A DNA stretch of 64,000 bases from Phragmitibacter flavus. GTDB lineage: Bacteria; Verrucomicrobiota; Verrucomicrobiia; Verrucomicrobiales; Verrucomicrobiaceae. The translations under genes were made by a program, and so were the position numbers. Below are positions 16,862 through 24,534 of this stretch, piece after piece; position 1 is the first letter of the stretch; each line of letters starts with the position of its first letter. The stretch is taken from positions 186,001-250,000 of the forward strand of contig NZ_VAUV01000009.1 of the NCBI RefSeq assembly GCF_005780165.1. Reading direction: 5' to 3'. Below the pieces are notes generated by a model. The model was not told where the DNA came from. It saw only the letters and a program-made list of their open reading frames with translations, and searched no databases.

Positions 16862-18298
16862 TCAACGCCGCTCCGCGAGCGGATACAATTGCCGCAAGAT
16901 GTCCTTGCCCAGCTCGCGCATCATCAGTTCCATCTCCTCGTTCATGCTCGCAATGCCCACCTTCGAATCGGACGCGTGCTCCCACACATGGTCCACCATC
17001 TCACGATAACTCTCCACCAATTCGTCCACCTCACGCTGCCAGTGCGCCGGCCGTGCATCACGCGTCCAGGACCCGCGACCCCGACCAAAATGCGCCACCG
17101 CCAGATACGACAGTAAAGCCAGCTTCACCTGCTCTCGAAAATGCTCTTTTGACCAATGCAGCTTGTTGTCGTCCCCGCGCACCAGATTGTAGGACTTGAT
17201 CAGCGCATAAGCACCCAGGCCGCCTCCGATCCCGCCCAGCAACGCCCCGCCGCCGAAGGTCAATCCACCCGCCTTCAAGTCCACCACCACCCCCGCGAGC
17301 GCGCCACTGGCAATCCCACTCAACGCCCCCCACACCGCCGCTTCCACATGCTGGGGCTCCGCAAAATCCCGCTTCGCCGAACGCAGCATTTCGCCTTTCT
17401 CGTCACGCCCCTCGAGTCCGTGGATCTCAATCAACCGATTCATCGCCTGCTCCGCGCGACCTGCCAATGACTCGCTCAACTTCTGCCGCGCCTCCGACCA
17501 CTCCACTTCCAGCTCCCCGCGCTTGAACCCAATCTTCTGCAAAAACGACTCCGGCTTCACCGGCACCCCGTCCAGCGCATTCGCCGTCAGTTGATGCGAC
17601 AACACCCGCATCGATCCCTGAAAAATGTCCTCGTTGCGACGCTGCCACGCCTTGCGCAGCTTCGTCATCGTCTCCTTCTTCTCCTCCGCCAACACCCGGT
17701 CAATGTGCTCCATCAACACCCGCTCCTGGACCCAGCAACGCGTGAACGCATCCAAGCTCAGCACCTGCTTCACGATAGGAAACTTCTGCAAATGCTCCCT
17801 CCACGCCTGCTCCTCCGCCGCCTCCTCCGCTGCTGGCCGCGGTGCCCCTGTCTGATTTAACAACACCAGCACCGGCTTGCCGATCCAGTCAAGAATCTCC
17901 ATCTCGTGCTGCACAAATGTCCCGCCATTCAGACTCTCGCTGGCATTCGCCAGATACAGCACCACGTCCGCCTCCTCGCGAACATTTTTTAATGCTTGCT
18001 GCGCACACCACAACGGCTTGTCCGTCATCCGATCCCACATCTGGCTAAAAAACCACACCATCCCGCGCTCCATGCGCCGCAACCTCACCAGCAACCGCGC
18101 CGAATCCCCAAACCCAGGCGTGTCCCACAAAATCAATTCCGCCTCGCCCGACTCAATCAACGGATACGCCGTGTTAAACAACGTCACATGCGCCGCATCC
18201 CGCACCTCCCCCACATCACTGCGCAACAATGTCCTCGCAAGCGTCGTCTTGCCAGCATTGGTGTGCGAAATCAGGCTGAGGGTAACAGTGGAAGGCAC
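16862..18298 (-). CDS. Membrane-associated GTPase, DUF3482-like
   Basis: 478 residues. The N-terminal TrmE/Era-type G domain (about 1-190) shows the P-loop SHTNAGKTTL, switch II LWDTPGFGDS and LLNQTGAP in the NKxD position (N-Q-T-G, a divergent G4). A helical C-terminal half includes a Gly-rich hydrophobic hairpin (WGALSGIASGALAGVVVDL and GGALLGGIGGGLGAYALI, about 320-375), likely membrane-inserted. This matches DUF3482-type GTPases, which often sit next to a DUF2868 gene; no such partner is here. Function is unknown; membrane remodelling or stress response is a guess. Confidence 0.8.
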   Translation of the reverse strand: MPSTVTLSLISHTNAGKTTLARTLLRSDVGEVRDAAHVTLFNTAYPLIESGEAELILWDTPGFGDSARLLVRLRRMERGMVWFFSQMWDRMTDKPLWCAQQALKNVREEADVVLYLANASESLNGGTFVQHEMEILDWIGKPVLVLLNQTGAPRPAAEEAAEEQAWREHLQKFPIVKQVLSLDAFTRCWVQERVLMEHIDRVLAEEKKETMTKLRKAWQRRNEDIFQGSMRVLSHQLTANALDGVPVKPESFLQKIGFKRGELEVEWSEARQKLSESLAGRAEQAMNRLIEIHGLEGRDEKGEMLRSAKRDFAEPQHVEAAVWGALSGIASGALAGVVVDLKAGGLTFGGGALLGGIGGGLGAYALIKSYNLVRGDDNKLHWSKEHFREQVKLALLSYLAVAHFGRGRGSWTRDARPAHWQREVDELVESYREMVDHVWEHASDSKVGIASMNEEMELMMRELGKDILRQLYPLAERR

Positions 18299-18557
18299 GA
18301 GTAAAGAACCCCCATTCCTAATCCACCCTCGTCGTTCGTCAAACCATCAGTCATCAACAACCACTCTTCCCCCTCTCCAAACACCCACCCAAACCACCGA
18401 AAACACCTCCAGACTCGCTGTGTAATTTTGAGACTTCATCGCAAAAGCACCTTGGCGAAATACAAAATGAATAATTTTCTGACCAATCGCGCCTACGAGT
18501 GCTGTCACAGTTGACTTCAACATCTCCACTGGCGTAGTTTTCTGCCATCACCCACCC

Positions 18558-18983
18558 ATGAAACCAACCTTGCTCACCCTTTCGGCCATGGCCTTTGCCA
18601 TTGGCAGTCTCTCCATCACCAACGCGTCCGCTCAAGATGCTCCGGTCGATTTTGAAAAACAAATCCTCCCCATCCTTGATGCCAAATGCATGAGCTGCCA
18701 CGCCAAGGAACACGAAGACAACGGCCGCATCAAAAAACCCAAAAGCGGACTCGCCCTCGACAGCGCCACCGCCATCATGAAAGGCGGCAAAGTCGAACCC
18801 GAAAAAACCGTCGTCGCTGGCAAAGCCGACGAAAGCTGGCTCCTCAAAAGCCTCCTCCTCCCTGAAGACGACGACATGTTCATGCCCCCCAAAGGCGACC
18901 ACGTCACCCCCGAAGAACAAGCCCTGATCAAACAATGGATCGAACAAGGCGCCAACTTCGGAGCCTGGAAAGGCAACGAATAA
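18558..18983 (+). CDS. Small exported c-type cytochrome (planctomycete-type cytochrome C domain)
   Basis: 141 residues with a signal peptide (about 1-25, ending NASAQ) and one haem site, CMSCH, at about residue 50. The surrounding FEKQILPILDAKCMSCH and the distal MFMPPKGDHVTPEEQALIKQWIEQGA fit the planctomycete-type cytochrome C domain, where a Met near MPPKG serves as sixth haem ligand. Probably a soluble periplasmic electron carrier. Monocistronic: a strong terminator follows after 38 nt. A weak TTGACT/TAGTTT pair (18511-18540) could be its promoter. Confidence 0.85.
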   Translation: MKPTLLTLSAMAFAIGSLSITNASAQDAPVDFEKQILPILDAKCMSCHAKEHEDNGRIKKPKSGLALDSATAIMKGGKVEPEKTVVAGKADESWLLKSLLLPEDDDMFMPPKGDHVTPEEQALIKQWIEQGANFGAWKGNE

Positions 18984-19021
18984 TCTTTAACCGACGCTAA
19001 CCCCAACCCCTTCAAGCAACA

Positions 19022-19053
19022 GCGCGCCCACCTCACCGGGGGCGCGCTTTTTT
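19022..19053 (+). terminator. Intrinsic terminator after the cytochrome gene
   Basis: GCGCGCCC (19022-19029) pairs with GGGCGCGC (19040-19047), 10-nt loop, then six T. It separates the cytochrome from the kdp operon. Confidence 0.9.
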
Positions 19054-19071
19054 GTGCCCAAACCCCGCCAT

Positions 19072-19091
19072 TTTAATGTTTTTTTAACGCC
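19072..19091 (+). promoter_or_regulatory. Probable KdpE-binding box upstream of kdpA
   Basis: TTTAATG followed by seven T and AACGCC closely resembles the KdpE site I recall upstream of the Escherichia coli kdp operon (TTTATAC, seven-T core, ACACC). It is 52 nt before the kdpA start, and a TTTAAT hexamer (19103-19108) downstream could serve as the -10. KdpD and KdpE are encoded at the end of the same locus, giving potassium-limitation autoregulation. Confidence 0.55.
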
Positions 19092-19142
19092 TTCACTCCC
19101 CCTTTTAATTCGAGCAATCCCAGCCATGCCGCAGCCTTCGTC

Positions 19143-20879
19143 ATGCAAATCATCGACTGGCTGCAACTGGCCCTCTTTCTTCTCACCCTCACCCTCATCA
19201 CCAAACCCCTTGGCCTGTATCTCACCCAGGTCCTCGACCCCAACGGCCGCACCTGGCTCGACCCCGTCCTGCGCCCCGTCGAAAAACTGACCTATGCCCT
19301 CATCGGCATCCGCCCCCATCAGGAGCAGAACTGGAAGCAATACACGCTCGCCATGCTCATCTTCAGTGCCGCCGCCTGCGCCTTCACCTTCGCCATCCTC
19401 CTCCTTCAACATCAGCTTCCGCTCAATCCGCAAAACCTCCCCGCCCTAAGTCCCGCCCTCGCCTTCAACACCGCCATCAGCTTCACCACCAACACCAACT
19501 GGCAAAGCTACGGTGGCGAAACCACCCTGTCCTATTTCTCCCAGATGGTCGGGCTCACCCTGCACAACTTCACCTCCGCCGCCACCGGCATCGCCATCGC
19601 CGCCGCCGTCGTCCGCGGCATCGCCCGCTCCACCACCAACACCCTCGGCAACTTCTGGGTCGACCTCGTCCGCACCACCTACTACCTCCTCCTCCCCCTC
19701 AGCCTCCTGCTCGCCGTCTTCCTCATTTCCCAGGGCACCATCCAAAACTTCAAACCCTACGACACCGCCAACCTCATCGACCCCACCAGCGAAGTCACCA
19801 CCCAAACCATCGCCCAAGGCCCCATGGCCTCACAAGCCGCCATCAAGATGCTCGGCACCAACGGCGGCGGATTCACCAACGCCAACGCCTCACAACCTTT
19901 CGAAAATCCCACCCCGCTGGCGAACTTCGTCCAGATGCTCACCATCTTCGCCATCGGCAGCGGCCTCACCTACCACCTCGGACGTGTCACCAAAAACCAG
20001 GCGCACGGTTGGGCTGTCTGGATCGCCATGATGATCCTCTTCACCGGCGGCGTTCTCACCTGTTGGTGGGCGGAATCCGCCGGCAACCCCATCCATCAAC
20101 AACTCGGCATCGCCATCTCCGACGGCAACATGGAAGGCAAGGAAGTCCGCTTCGGCATCTTCAACTCCTCCCTCTTCGCCACCCTCACCACCGCCGCCTC
20201 ATGCGGAGCCGTCAACGCCATGCACGACTCCTTCACCCCCATCGGGGGACTCGTCCCCCTCCTCATGATGGAACTCGGCGAAGTCGTCATCGGCGGAGTC
20301 GGTGCCGGTCTTTACGGCATGATCGTCTTCATCATCCTCGCCGTCTTCATCGCCGGACTCATGGTCGGACGCACCCCCGAATACCTCGGCAAAAAAATCC
20401 AAGCCTTCGAAATTAAAATGGCCATGACCGCCCTTCTCACCCTCACCTTCACCATCCTCGGTTTCACCGCCTGGGCCGTCGTTAGCGACTGGGGCCTCGC
20501 CGGACTCAACAACCAAGGACCCCACGGCTTCAGCGAAATCCTCTACGCCTACAGTTCTGCCACCGCCAACAACGGCAGCGCCTTCGCCGGCCTCACCGCC
20601 ACCCCCACCAACGGCGATCCCCACTACAACCTCACCCTCGCCACCGCCATGCTCATCGGACGTTTTCTCATGATCATCCCCATCATGGCCCTAGCCGGCT
20701 CCCTCGCCCAAAAATCCATCACCCCGCCCGGTGCCGGAACCTTCCCCGCCCACGGCCCCACCTTCATCCTCCTGCTCGTCGTCAGCGTCGTCCTCATCGG
20801 TGCCCTCAACTTCCTCCCCGCCCTCGCCCTCGGCCCCATCGTCGAACACTTCCTCATGCACACCAACCAGTTGTTCTAA
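19143..20879 (+). CDS. kdpA: Potassium-transporting ATPase potassium-binding subunit KdpA
   Basis: 578-residue polytopic membrane protein, full length for KdpA, the channel-like subunit that selects K+ in the KdpFABC P-type ATPase. Selectivity-loop segments are visible: [19 protein letters not shown] (about residue 110), [21 protein letters not shown] (first 20 residues, about 235), [15 protein letters not shown] and [13 protein letters not shown]. No kdpF-like mini-gene is evident upstream. kdpB follows after 52 nt occupied by a heptanucleotide repeat. The start [12 protein letters not shown] matches the family. Confidence 0.96.
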   Translation: MQIIDWLQLALFLLTLTLITKPLGLYLTQVLDPNGRTWLDPVLRPVEKLTYALIGIRPHQEQNWKQYTLAMLIFSAAACAFTFAILLLQHQLPLNPQNLPALSPALAFNTAISFTTNTNWQSYGGETTLSYFSQMVGLTLHNFTSAATGIAIAAAVVRGIARSTTNTLGNFWVDLVRTTYYLLLPLSLLLAVFLISQGTIQNFKPYDTANLIDPTSEVTTQTIAQGPMASQAAIKMLGTNGGGFTNANASQPFENPTPLANFVQMLTIFAIGSGLTYHLGRVTKNQAHGWAVWIAMMILFTGGVLTCWWAESAGNPIHQQLGIAISDGNMEGKEVRFGIFNSSLFATLTTAASCGAVNAMHDSFTPIGGLVPLLMMELGEVVIGGVGAGLYGMIVFIILAVFIAGLMVGRTPEYLGKKIQAFEIKMAMTALLTLTFTILGFTAWAVVSDWGLAGLNNQGPHGFSEILYAYSSATANNGSAFAGLTATPTNGDPHYNLTLATAMLIGRFLMIIPIMALAGSLAQKSITPPGAGTFPAHGPTFILLLVVSVVLIGALNFLPALALGPIVEHFLMHTNQLF

Positions 20880-20887
20880 CCATCCCC

Positions 20888-20929
20888 TTCATCCTTCCGC
20901 CTTCATCCCTTATCCTTTATCCTTTCTTC
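20888..20929 (+). repeat. Heptanucleotide repeat tract before kdpB
   Basis: Six head-to-tail 7-mers: TTCATCC, TTCCGCC, TTCATCC, CTTATCC, TTTATCC and TTTCTTC, ending 2 nt before the kdpB ATG. It occupies the space of the ribosome-binding site, and no Shine-Dalgarno sequence is present. Confidence 0.85.
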
Positions 20930-20931
20930 TC

Positions 20932-22962
20932 ATGTCCACTTCCCTCTTCGACTGGCAAATCGCCCGCCCCGCCATCCCCGCCGCCTTCAAAAAGCTCCAC
21001 CCCCGGCTCATGATTCAAAACCCGGTGATGGCCCTCACCCTTCTCGGAGCCATCACCACCACCTTCAGCATCTTCACCACCACCCCCGACGCGCGAGGTT
21101 TCACCCTGCAACTTTCCCTCTGGCTCTGGTTCACCGTGCTCTTCGCCAACTTCGCCGAAGCCATCGCCGAAGGCCGCGGCAAAGCACAGGCCGACACCCT
21201 CCGCAAAGCCCGCAAAGACACCACCGCACGCCGGCTCAAGTCGAACGGTAGCGAAGAAACCATCCCCGCCCAATCCCTCCAAAAAGGCGACACCGTCATC
21301 TGCGAAACCGGCGACCTCATCCCCGCCGACGGCGAAGTCATCGAAGGCATCGCCAGCGTCGACGAAGCCGCCATCACCGGCGAATCCGCCCCCGTCATCC
21401 GCGAAAGCGGCGGCGATCGCAGCGCCGTCACCGGCGGCACCCGCGTCATCAGCGACCGCATCCTCATCCGCATCACCTCCGAAAAAGGCAACACCTTCAT
21501 CGACCGCATGATCTCCATGGTCGAAGGCGCGCAACGCCAGAAAACCCCCAACGAAATCGCCCTCACCATCCTCCTCACCGCCCTCACTCTCATCTTCCTC
21601 GGCGTCGTGGTCACCCTCCATCCCTTCGCCCGCTACGCCGGACTCACCCTCAGCCTCCCCGTCCTCACCGCCCTCCTCGTCTGCCTCATCCCCACCACCA
21701 TCGGTGCCCTCCTCAGCGCCATCGGCATCAGCGGTATCGACCGCCTCATCCGCCGCAACGTCATCGCCACCAGCGGCCGCGCTGTCGAAGCCGCCGGTGA
21801 CATCGACGTCCTCCTGCTCGACAAAACCGGCACCATCACCATCGGCAACCGCATGGCCTCCGACTTCCGCCCCGCCCCCGGCATCACCGAAGCCCAACTC
21901 GCCGACGCCGCCCAGCTCGCCTCCCTCGCCGACGAAACCCCCGAGGGCCGCAGCATCGTCATCCTCGCCAAAGAAAAATTCAACCTGCGCGCCCGCGACC
22001 TCACCACCGACAACAACAACACCCAGGCCACCTTCATCCCCTTCACCGCCCAGACCCGCATGAGCGGCGTCGACATCGACCAACGCCGCATCCGCAAAGG
22101 TGCCGCCGACTCCATCCGCCAATACATCCAACAACTGGGCGGAAGCTATCCCTCCGAAGTCACCCAACTCGTCGAAACCGCCTCACGCGCCGGCCGCACC
22201 CCCCTCGTCGTCGCCGAAGGCAACCAGGTGCTCGGCGTCGTCGAACTCAAAGATGTCGTCAAAGGCGGCATCAAACAACGCTTCGCCCAACTCCGCCAGA
22301 TGGGCATCCGCACCGTCATGATCACCGGCGACAACCCCATGACCGCCGCCGCCATTGCCGCCGAAGCCGGCGTCGACGACTTCATGGCCCAGGCCACCCC
22401 TGAAGACAAACTCAACCGCATCCGCCACGAGCAAGCCCAGGGGCGACTCGTCGCCATGACCGGCGACGGCACCAACGACGCCCCCGCCCTCGCGCAGGCC
22501 GACGTCGGTGTCGCCATGAACACCGGCACCCAGGCCGCCCGCGAAGCCGGCAACATGGTCGACCTCGACAGCAACCCCACCAAACTCATCGAAATCGTCG
22601 AAATCGGCAAACAACTCCTCATGACCCGCGGTGCCCTCACCACCTTCAGCATCTCCAACGATGTGGCAAAATACTTCGCCATCATTCCCGCCATGCTCAT
22701 GGCCACCTTCCCCGCCATCGCCCCCCTCAACATCATGCGCCTCGCCTCCCCCGAAAGCGCCATCCTCAGCGCCATCATCTTCAACGCCCTCATCATCATC
22801 GCCCTCATCCCCCTTGCCCTGCGCGGCGTCCCCTATCGCGCCGTCGGAGCCACCGCCGCCCTCCAGCGCAACCTCCTCATCTACGGCCTCGGCGGCCTCA
22901 TCCTCCCTTTCATCGGCATCAAAGCCATCGACCTCATCATCACCACCCTCCACCTCGTGTGA
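20932..22962 (+). CDS. kdpB: Potassium-transporting P-type ATPase catalytic subunit KdpB
   Basis: 676 residues. The phosphorylated aspartate is D297 in DKTGTIT; TGES is present in ITGESAPVI, and the nucleotide/hinge motif [18 protein letters not shown] is near residue 510. It hydrolyses ATP to energise K+ uptake through KdpA. Hydrophobic segments frame the catalytic loops as expected. The start MSTSLFDWQ matches KdpB homologues; the frame is open further upstream, but only through the end of kdpA. kdpC follows after 80 nt. Confidence 0.96.
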   Translation: MSTSLFDWQIARPAIPAAFKKLHPRLMIQNPVMALTLLGAITTTFSIFTTTPDARGFTLQLSLWLWFTVLFANFAEAIAEGRGKAQADTLRKARKDTTARRLKSNGSEETIPAQSLQKGDTVICETGDLIPADGEVIEGIASVDEAAITGESAPVIRESGGDRSAVTGGTRVISDRILIRITSEKGNTFIDRMISMVEGAQRQKTPNEIALTILLTALTLIFLGVVVTLHPFARYAGLTLSLPVLTALLVCLIPTTIGALLSAIGISGIDRLIRRNVIATSGRAVEAAGDIDVLLLDKTGTITIGNRMASDFRPAPGITEAQLADAAQLASLADETPEGRSIVILAKEKFNLRARDLTTDNNNTQATFIPFTAQTRMSGVDIDQRRIRKGAADSIRQYIQQLGGSYPSEVTQLVETASRAGRTPLVVAEGNQVLGVVELKDVVKGGIKQRFAQLRQMGIRTVMITGDNPMTAAAIAAEAGVDDFMAQATPEDKLNRIRHEQAQGRLVAMTGDGTNDAPALAQADVGVAMNTGTQAAREAGNMVDLDSNPTKLIEIVEIGKQLLMTRGALTTFSISNDVAKYFAIIPAMLMATFPAIAPLNIMRLASPESAILSAIIFNALIIIALIPLALRGVPYRAVGATAALQRNLLIYGLGGLILPFIGIKAIDLIITTLHLV

Positions 22963-22980
22963 CACAAACTTATTGGGAGC

Positions 22981-22993
22981 GCCGGACTCCGGC
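22981..22993. repeat. Short palindrome between kdpB and kdpC
   Basis: GCCGGACTCCGGC, 6-bp arms around one C, followed by GGCC. It lies 18 nt after kdpB and may be a REP-type hairpin that tunes expression between the two cistrons. Only one copy is seen here. Confidence 0.35.
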
Positions 22994-23042
22994 CGGCCTC
23001 AGTGACCACCGTCCCCACCATCACCCACCCATTCAACATCCC

Positions 23043-23633
23043 ATGAAAACCATCCTCCATCACCTCCGCGCCTCTATCGTCATCACCCTCCTTTTCACCC
23101 TCATCCTCTGCGGCCTCTACCCCCTCACCATCTGGTCCATCGGCCAGATCGCCTTCCCCCATCAAGCCAACGGCAGCCTCATCACCAACCCCCAAGGCGA
23201 ACTCCTCGGCTCCACCCTCATCGGCCAGAACTTCACGAGCCCAACCTACTTCCATTCCCGCCCCAGCGCCGCCGGCCCCCATGGCTACGACGCCTCCAGC
23301 TCCAGCGGCAGCAACCTCGGCCCCACCTCCATAAAACTCGCCGACCAAATCCAGCAACGCATCACCGACTACCTCAGCAGTAACACCATTCCCCCCAACA
23401 CCCCCATTCCCGCCGACGCCGTCACCGCTTCCGCCAGCGGTCTCGACCCCCACATCAGCCCCGCCAACGCCGAGCTCCAAATCCCCCGCATCGCCCGCGC
23501 CCGCAACCTCCCCGAAAATCAAATCCGCCAACTCGTTCATCAACACACCGAACCCCCATCCCTGGGCCTCCTCGCCCCCCCCCGCGTCAACGTCCTCACC
23601 CTCAACCTCGCCCTCGACCACCAAACTCCCTAA
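23043..23633 (+). CDS. kdpC: Potassium-transporting ATPase subunit KdpC
   Basis: 196-residue KdpC, a single-span membrane protein that stabilises the KdpAB complex. The transmembrane helix is at about 14-36 (VITLLFTLILCGLYPLTIWS). Family motifs follow: GSLIGQNF-type STLIGQNFTSPTYFHSRPSA, NLGPTS, AVTASASGLDPHISPANA and NVLTLNLAL at the end. ATG 23043 is chosen because it precedes the membrane helix directly. A REP-transposase insertion starts 9 nt after the stop and separates kdpC from kdpD. Confidence 0.95.
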   Translation: MKTILHHLRASIVITLLFTLILCGLYPLTIWSIGQIAFPHQANGSLITNPQGELLGSTLIGQNFTSPTYFHSRPSAAGPHGYDASSSSGSNLGPTSIKLADQIQQRITDYLSSNTIPPNTPIPADAVTASASGLDPHISPANAELQIPRIARARNLPENQIRQLVHQHTEPPSLGLLAPPRVNVLTLNLALDHQTP

Positions 23634-23641
23634 CCCCAATC

Positions 23642-23693
23642 CCGTGGACTGCGGCAGCCCGCTGCCGCCGTAACCCCCGCAGCCTGCTGCGGC
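23642..23693. repeat. REP element, left copy of a 52-bp direct repeat
   Basis: Contains two hairpins: GCGGCAG-CCCG-CTGCCGC and CCGCAG-CCTG-CTGCGG. An identical 52-bp copy in the same orientation lies at 24346-24397, and the two bracket the transposase gene. Classic arrangement for REP sequences and their dedicated transposase. Confidence 0.9.
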
Positions 23694-23705
23694 AAAAACT
23701 CAACC

Positions 23706-24290
23706 TCATTCCCCATCCCCTCTCGCAATCTCATCAAACCTAAAACTCGCCACCGTCCGGCACCACGCAGGCGTCACCGACTCCTTAAACGCCAGCGCAC
23801 TGCACCAACGATAATCCGACGCCCGCTCCACCAACCCATGATGCACCGCATTCTGATGCACATAATTCAAGCGCGCCAAATAGCCCCGCTGCAACGTCAA
23901 ATGCGTCTCCCGAAAGTTCTGCCACAGCCGCGTTCCCCCCTCCCTTCCCATCCGTCGGTTAAACTCCCGCGTCGTCACACTATGCAAATGCCGTAAAAAA
24001 TTCCCCAACGACCCCGCCCCGCCCGAATCAGCCGCCGGACTATGCCCCACCAAATGATAATGATTCGATAACACCGCCCATGCCTCCAACCTCCAACCAT
24101 ACTTCTCCGCCAAACTCAGCAACGTCTCCTGAAACCAGTCCTTCATTTGCGGCGAATCCAGAATCGGCACCTGACCCGCCGTCCTCGCCGTCACAAAATA
24201 CACCCCAGCTTCGAGCAACCGATGCGGCGGCCCATGCGGCCAGTCCCGCGTGCCCTTGCAAGCAACCTCATCTGGAACAGGGGTTTCCAT
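23706..24290 (-). CDS. REP-associated tyrosine transposase (Y1/HUH family)
   Basis: 194 residues from METPVPDEV. The HUH motif is HYHLVGHS (His-hydrophobic-His), and the catalytic tyrosine is in YVHQNAVHHGLV; VYFVTARTAGQVP and RVWQ-like RLWQNFRETHL complete the Y1-transposase core. Proteins of this kind act on single-stranded DNA at REP hairpins. Flanking 52-bp identical REP repeats support that role. The gene is antisense to kdp and interrupts the kdpC-kdpD junction. A GTG ten codons upstream (24320) is an alternative start. Confidence 0.88.
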   Translation of the reverse strand: METPVPDEVACKGTRDWPHGPPHRLLEAGVYFVTARTAGQVPILDSPQMKDWFQETLLSLAEKYGWRLEAWAVLSNHYHLVGHSPAADSGGAGSLGNFLRHLHSVTTREFNRRMGREGGTRLWQNFRETHLTLQRGYLARLNYVHQNAVHHGLVERASDYRWCSALAFKESVTPAWCRTVASFRFDEIARGDGE

Positions 24291-24345
24291 CACAAAAAAC
24301 CTATCCAACTCCTCCTCCACTCACAACTCATTTTCACACAAAGCT

Positions 24346-24397
24346 CCGTGGACTGCGGCAGCCCGCTGCCGCCGTAACCCCCGCAGCCTGCTGCGGC
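24346..24397. repeat. REP element, right copy of the 52-bp direct repeat
   Basis: Identical over 52 bp to 23642-23693 and in the same orientation. Further diverged hairpin sequence follows (GCAGCAAGCTGC at about 24420 and AGCGGCAGCAAGCTTCCGC at about 24440), suggesting older REP copies. Confidence 0.88.
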
Positions 24398-24534
24398 CAT
24401 CCATCCATCCCCCCCCTCGCAGCAAGCTGCATCGCCCCAGCGGCAGCAAGCTTCCGCACTCCACAACCCATTTGCCCCCGCGCCCCACTCACCCTACCAT
24501 CACCCATCCACCCACGGCACTCCTGCCATGACCC

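Noticed and set aside
16742-17116. 124-codon plus-strand frame over the small RNA and GTPase gene end
   Set aside because: It crosses an intrinsic terminator and is antisense to the GTPase; no ribosome-binding site.
18984-19142. kdpF mini-gene upstream of kdpA
   Set aside because: No short hydrophobic frame with a start and ribosome-binding site was found in this gap.
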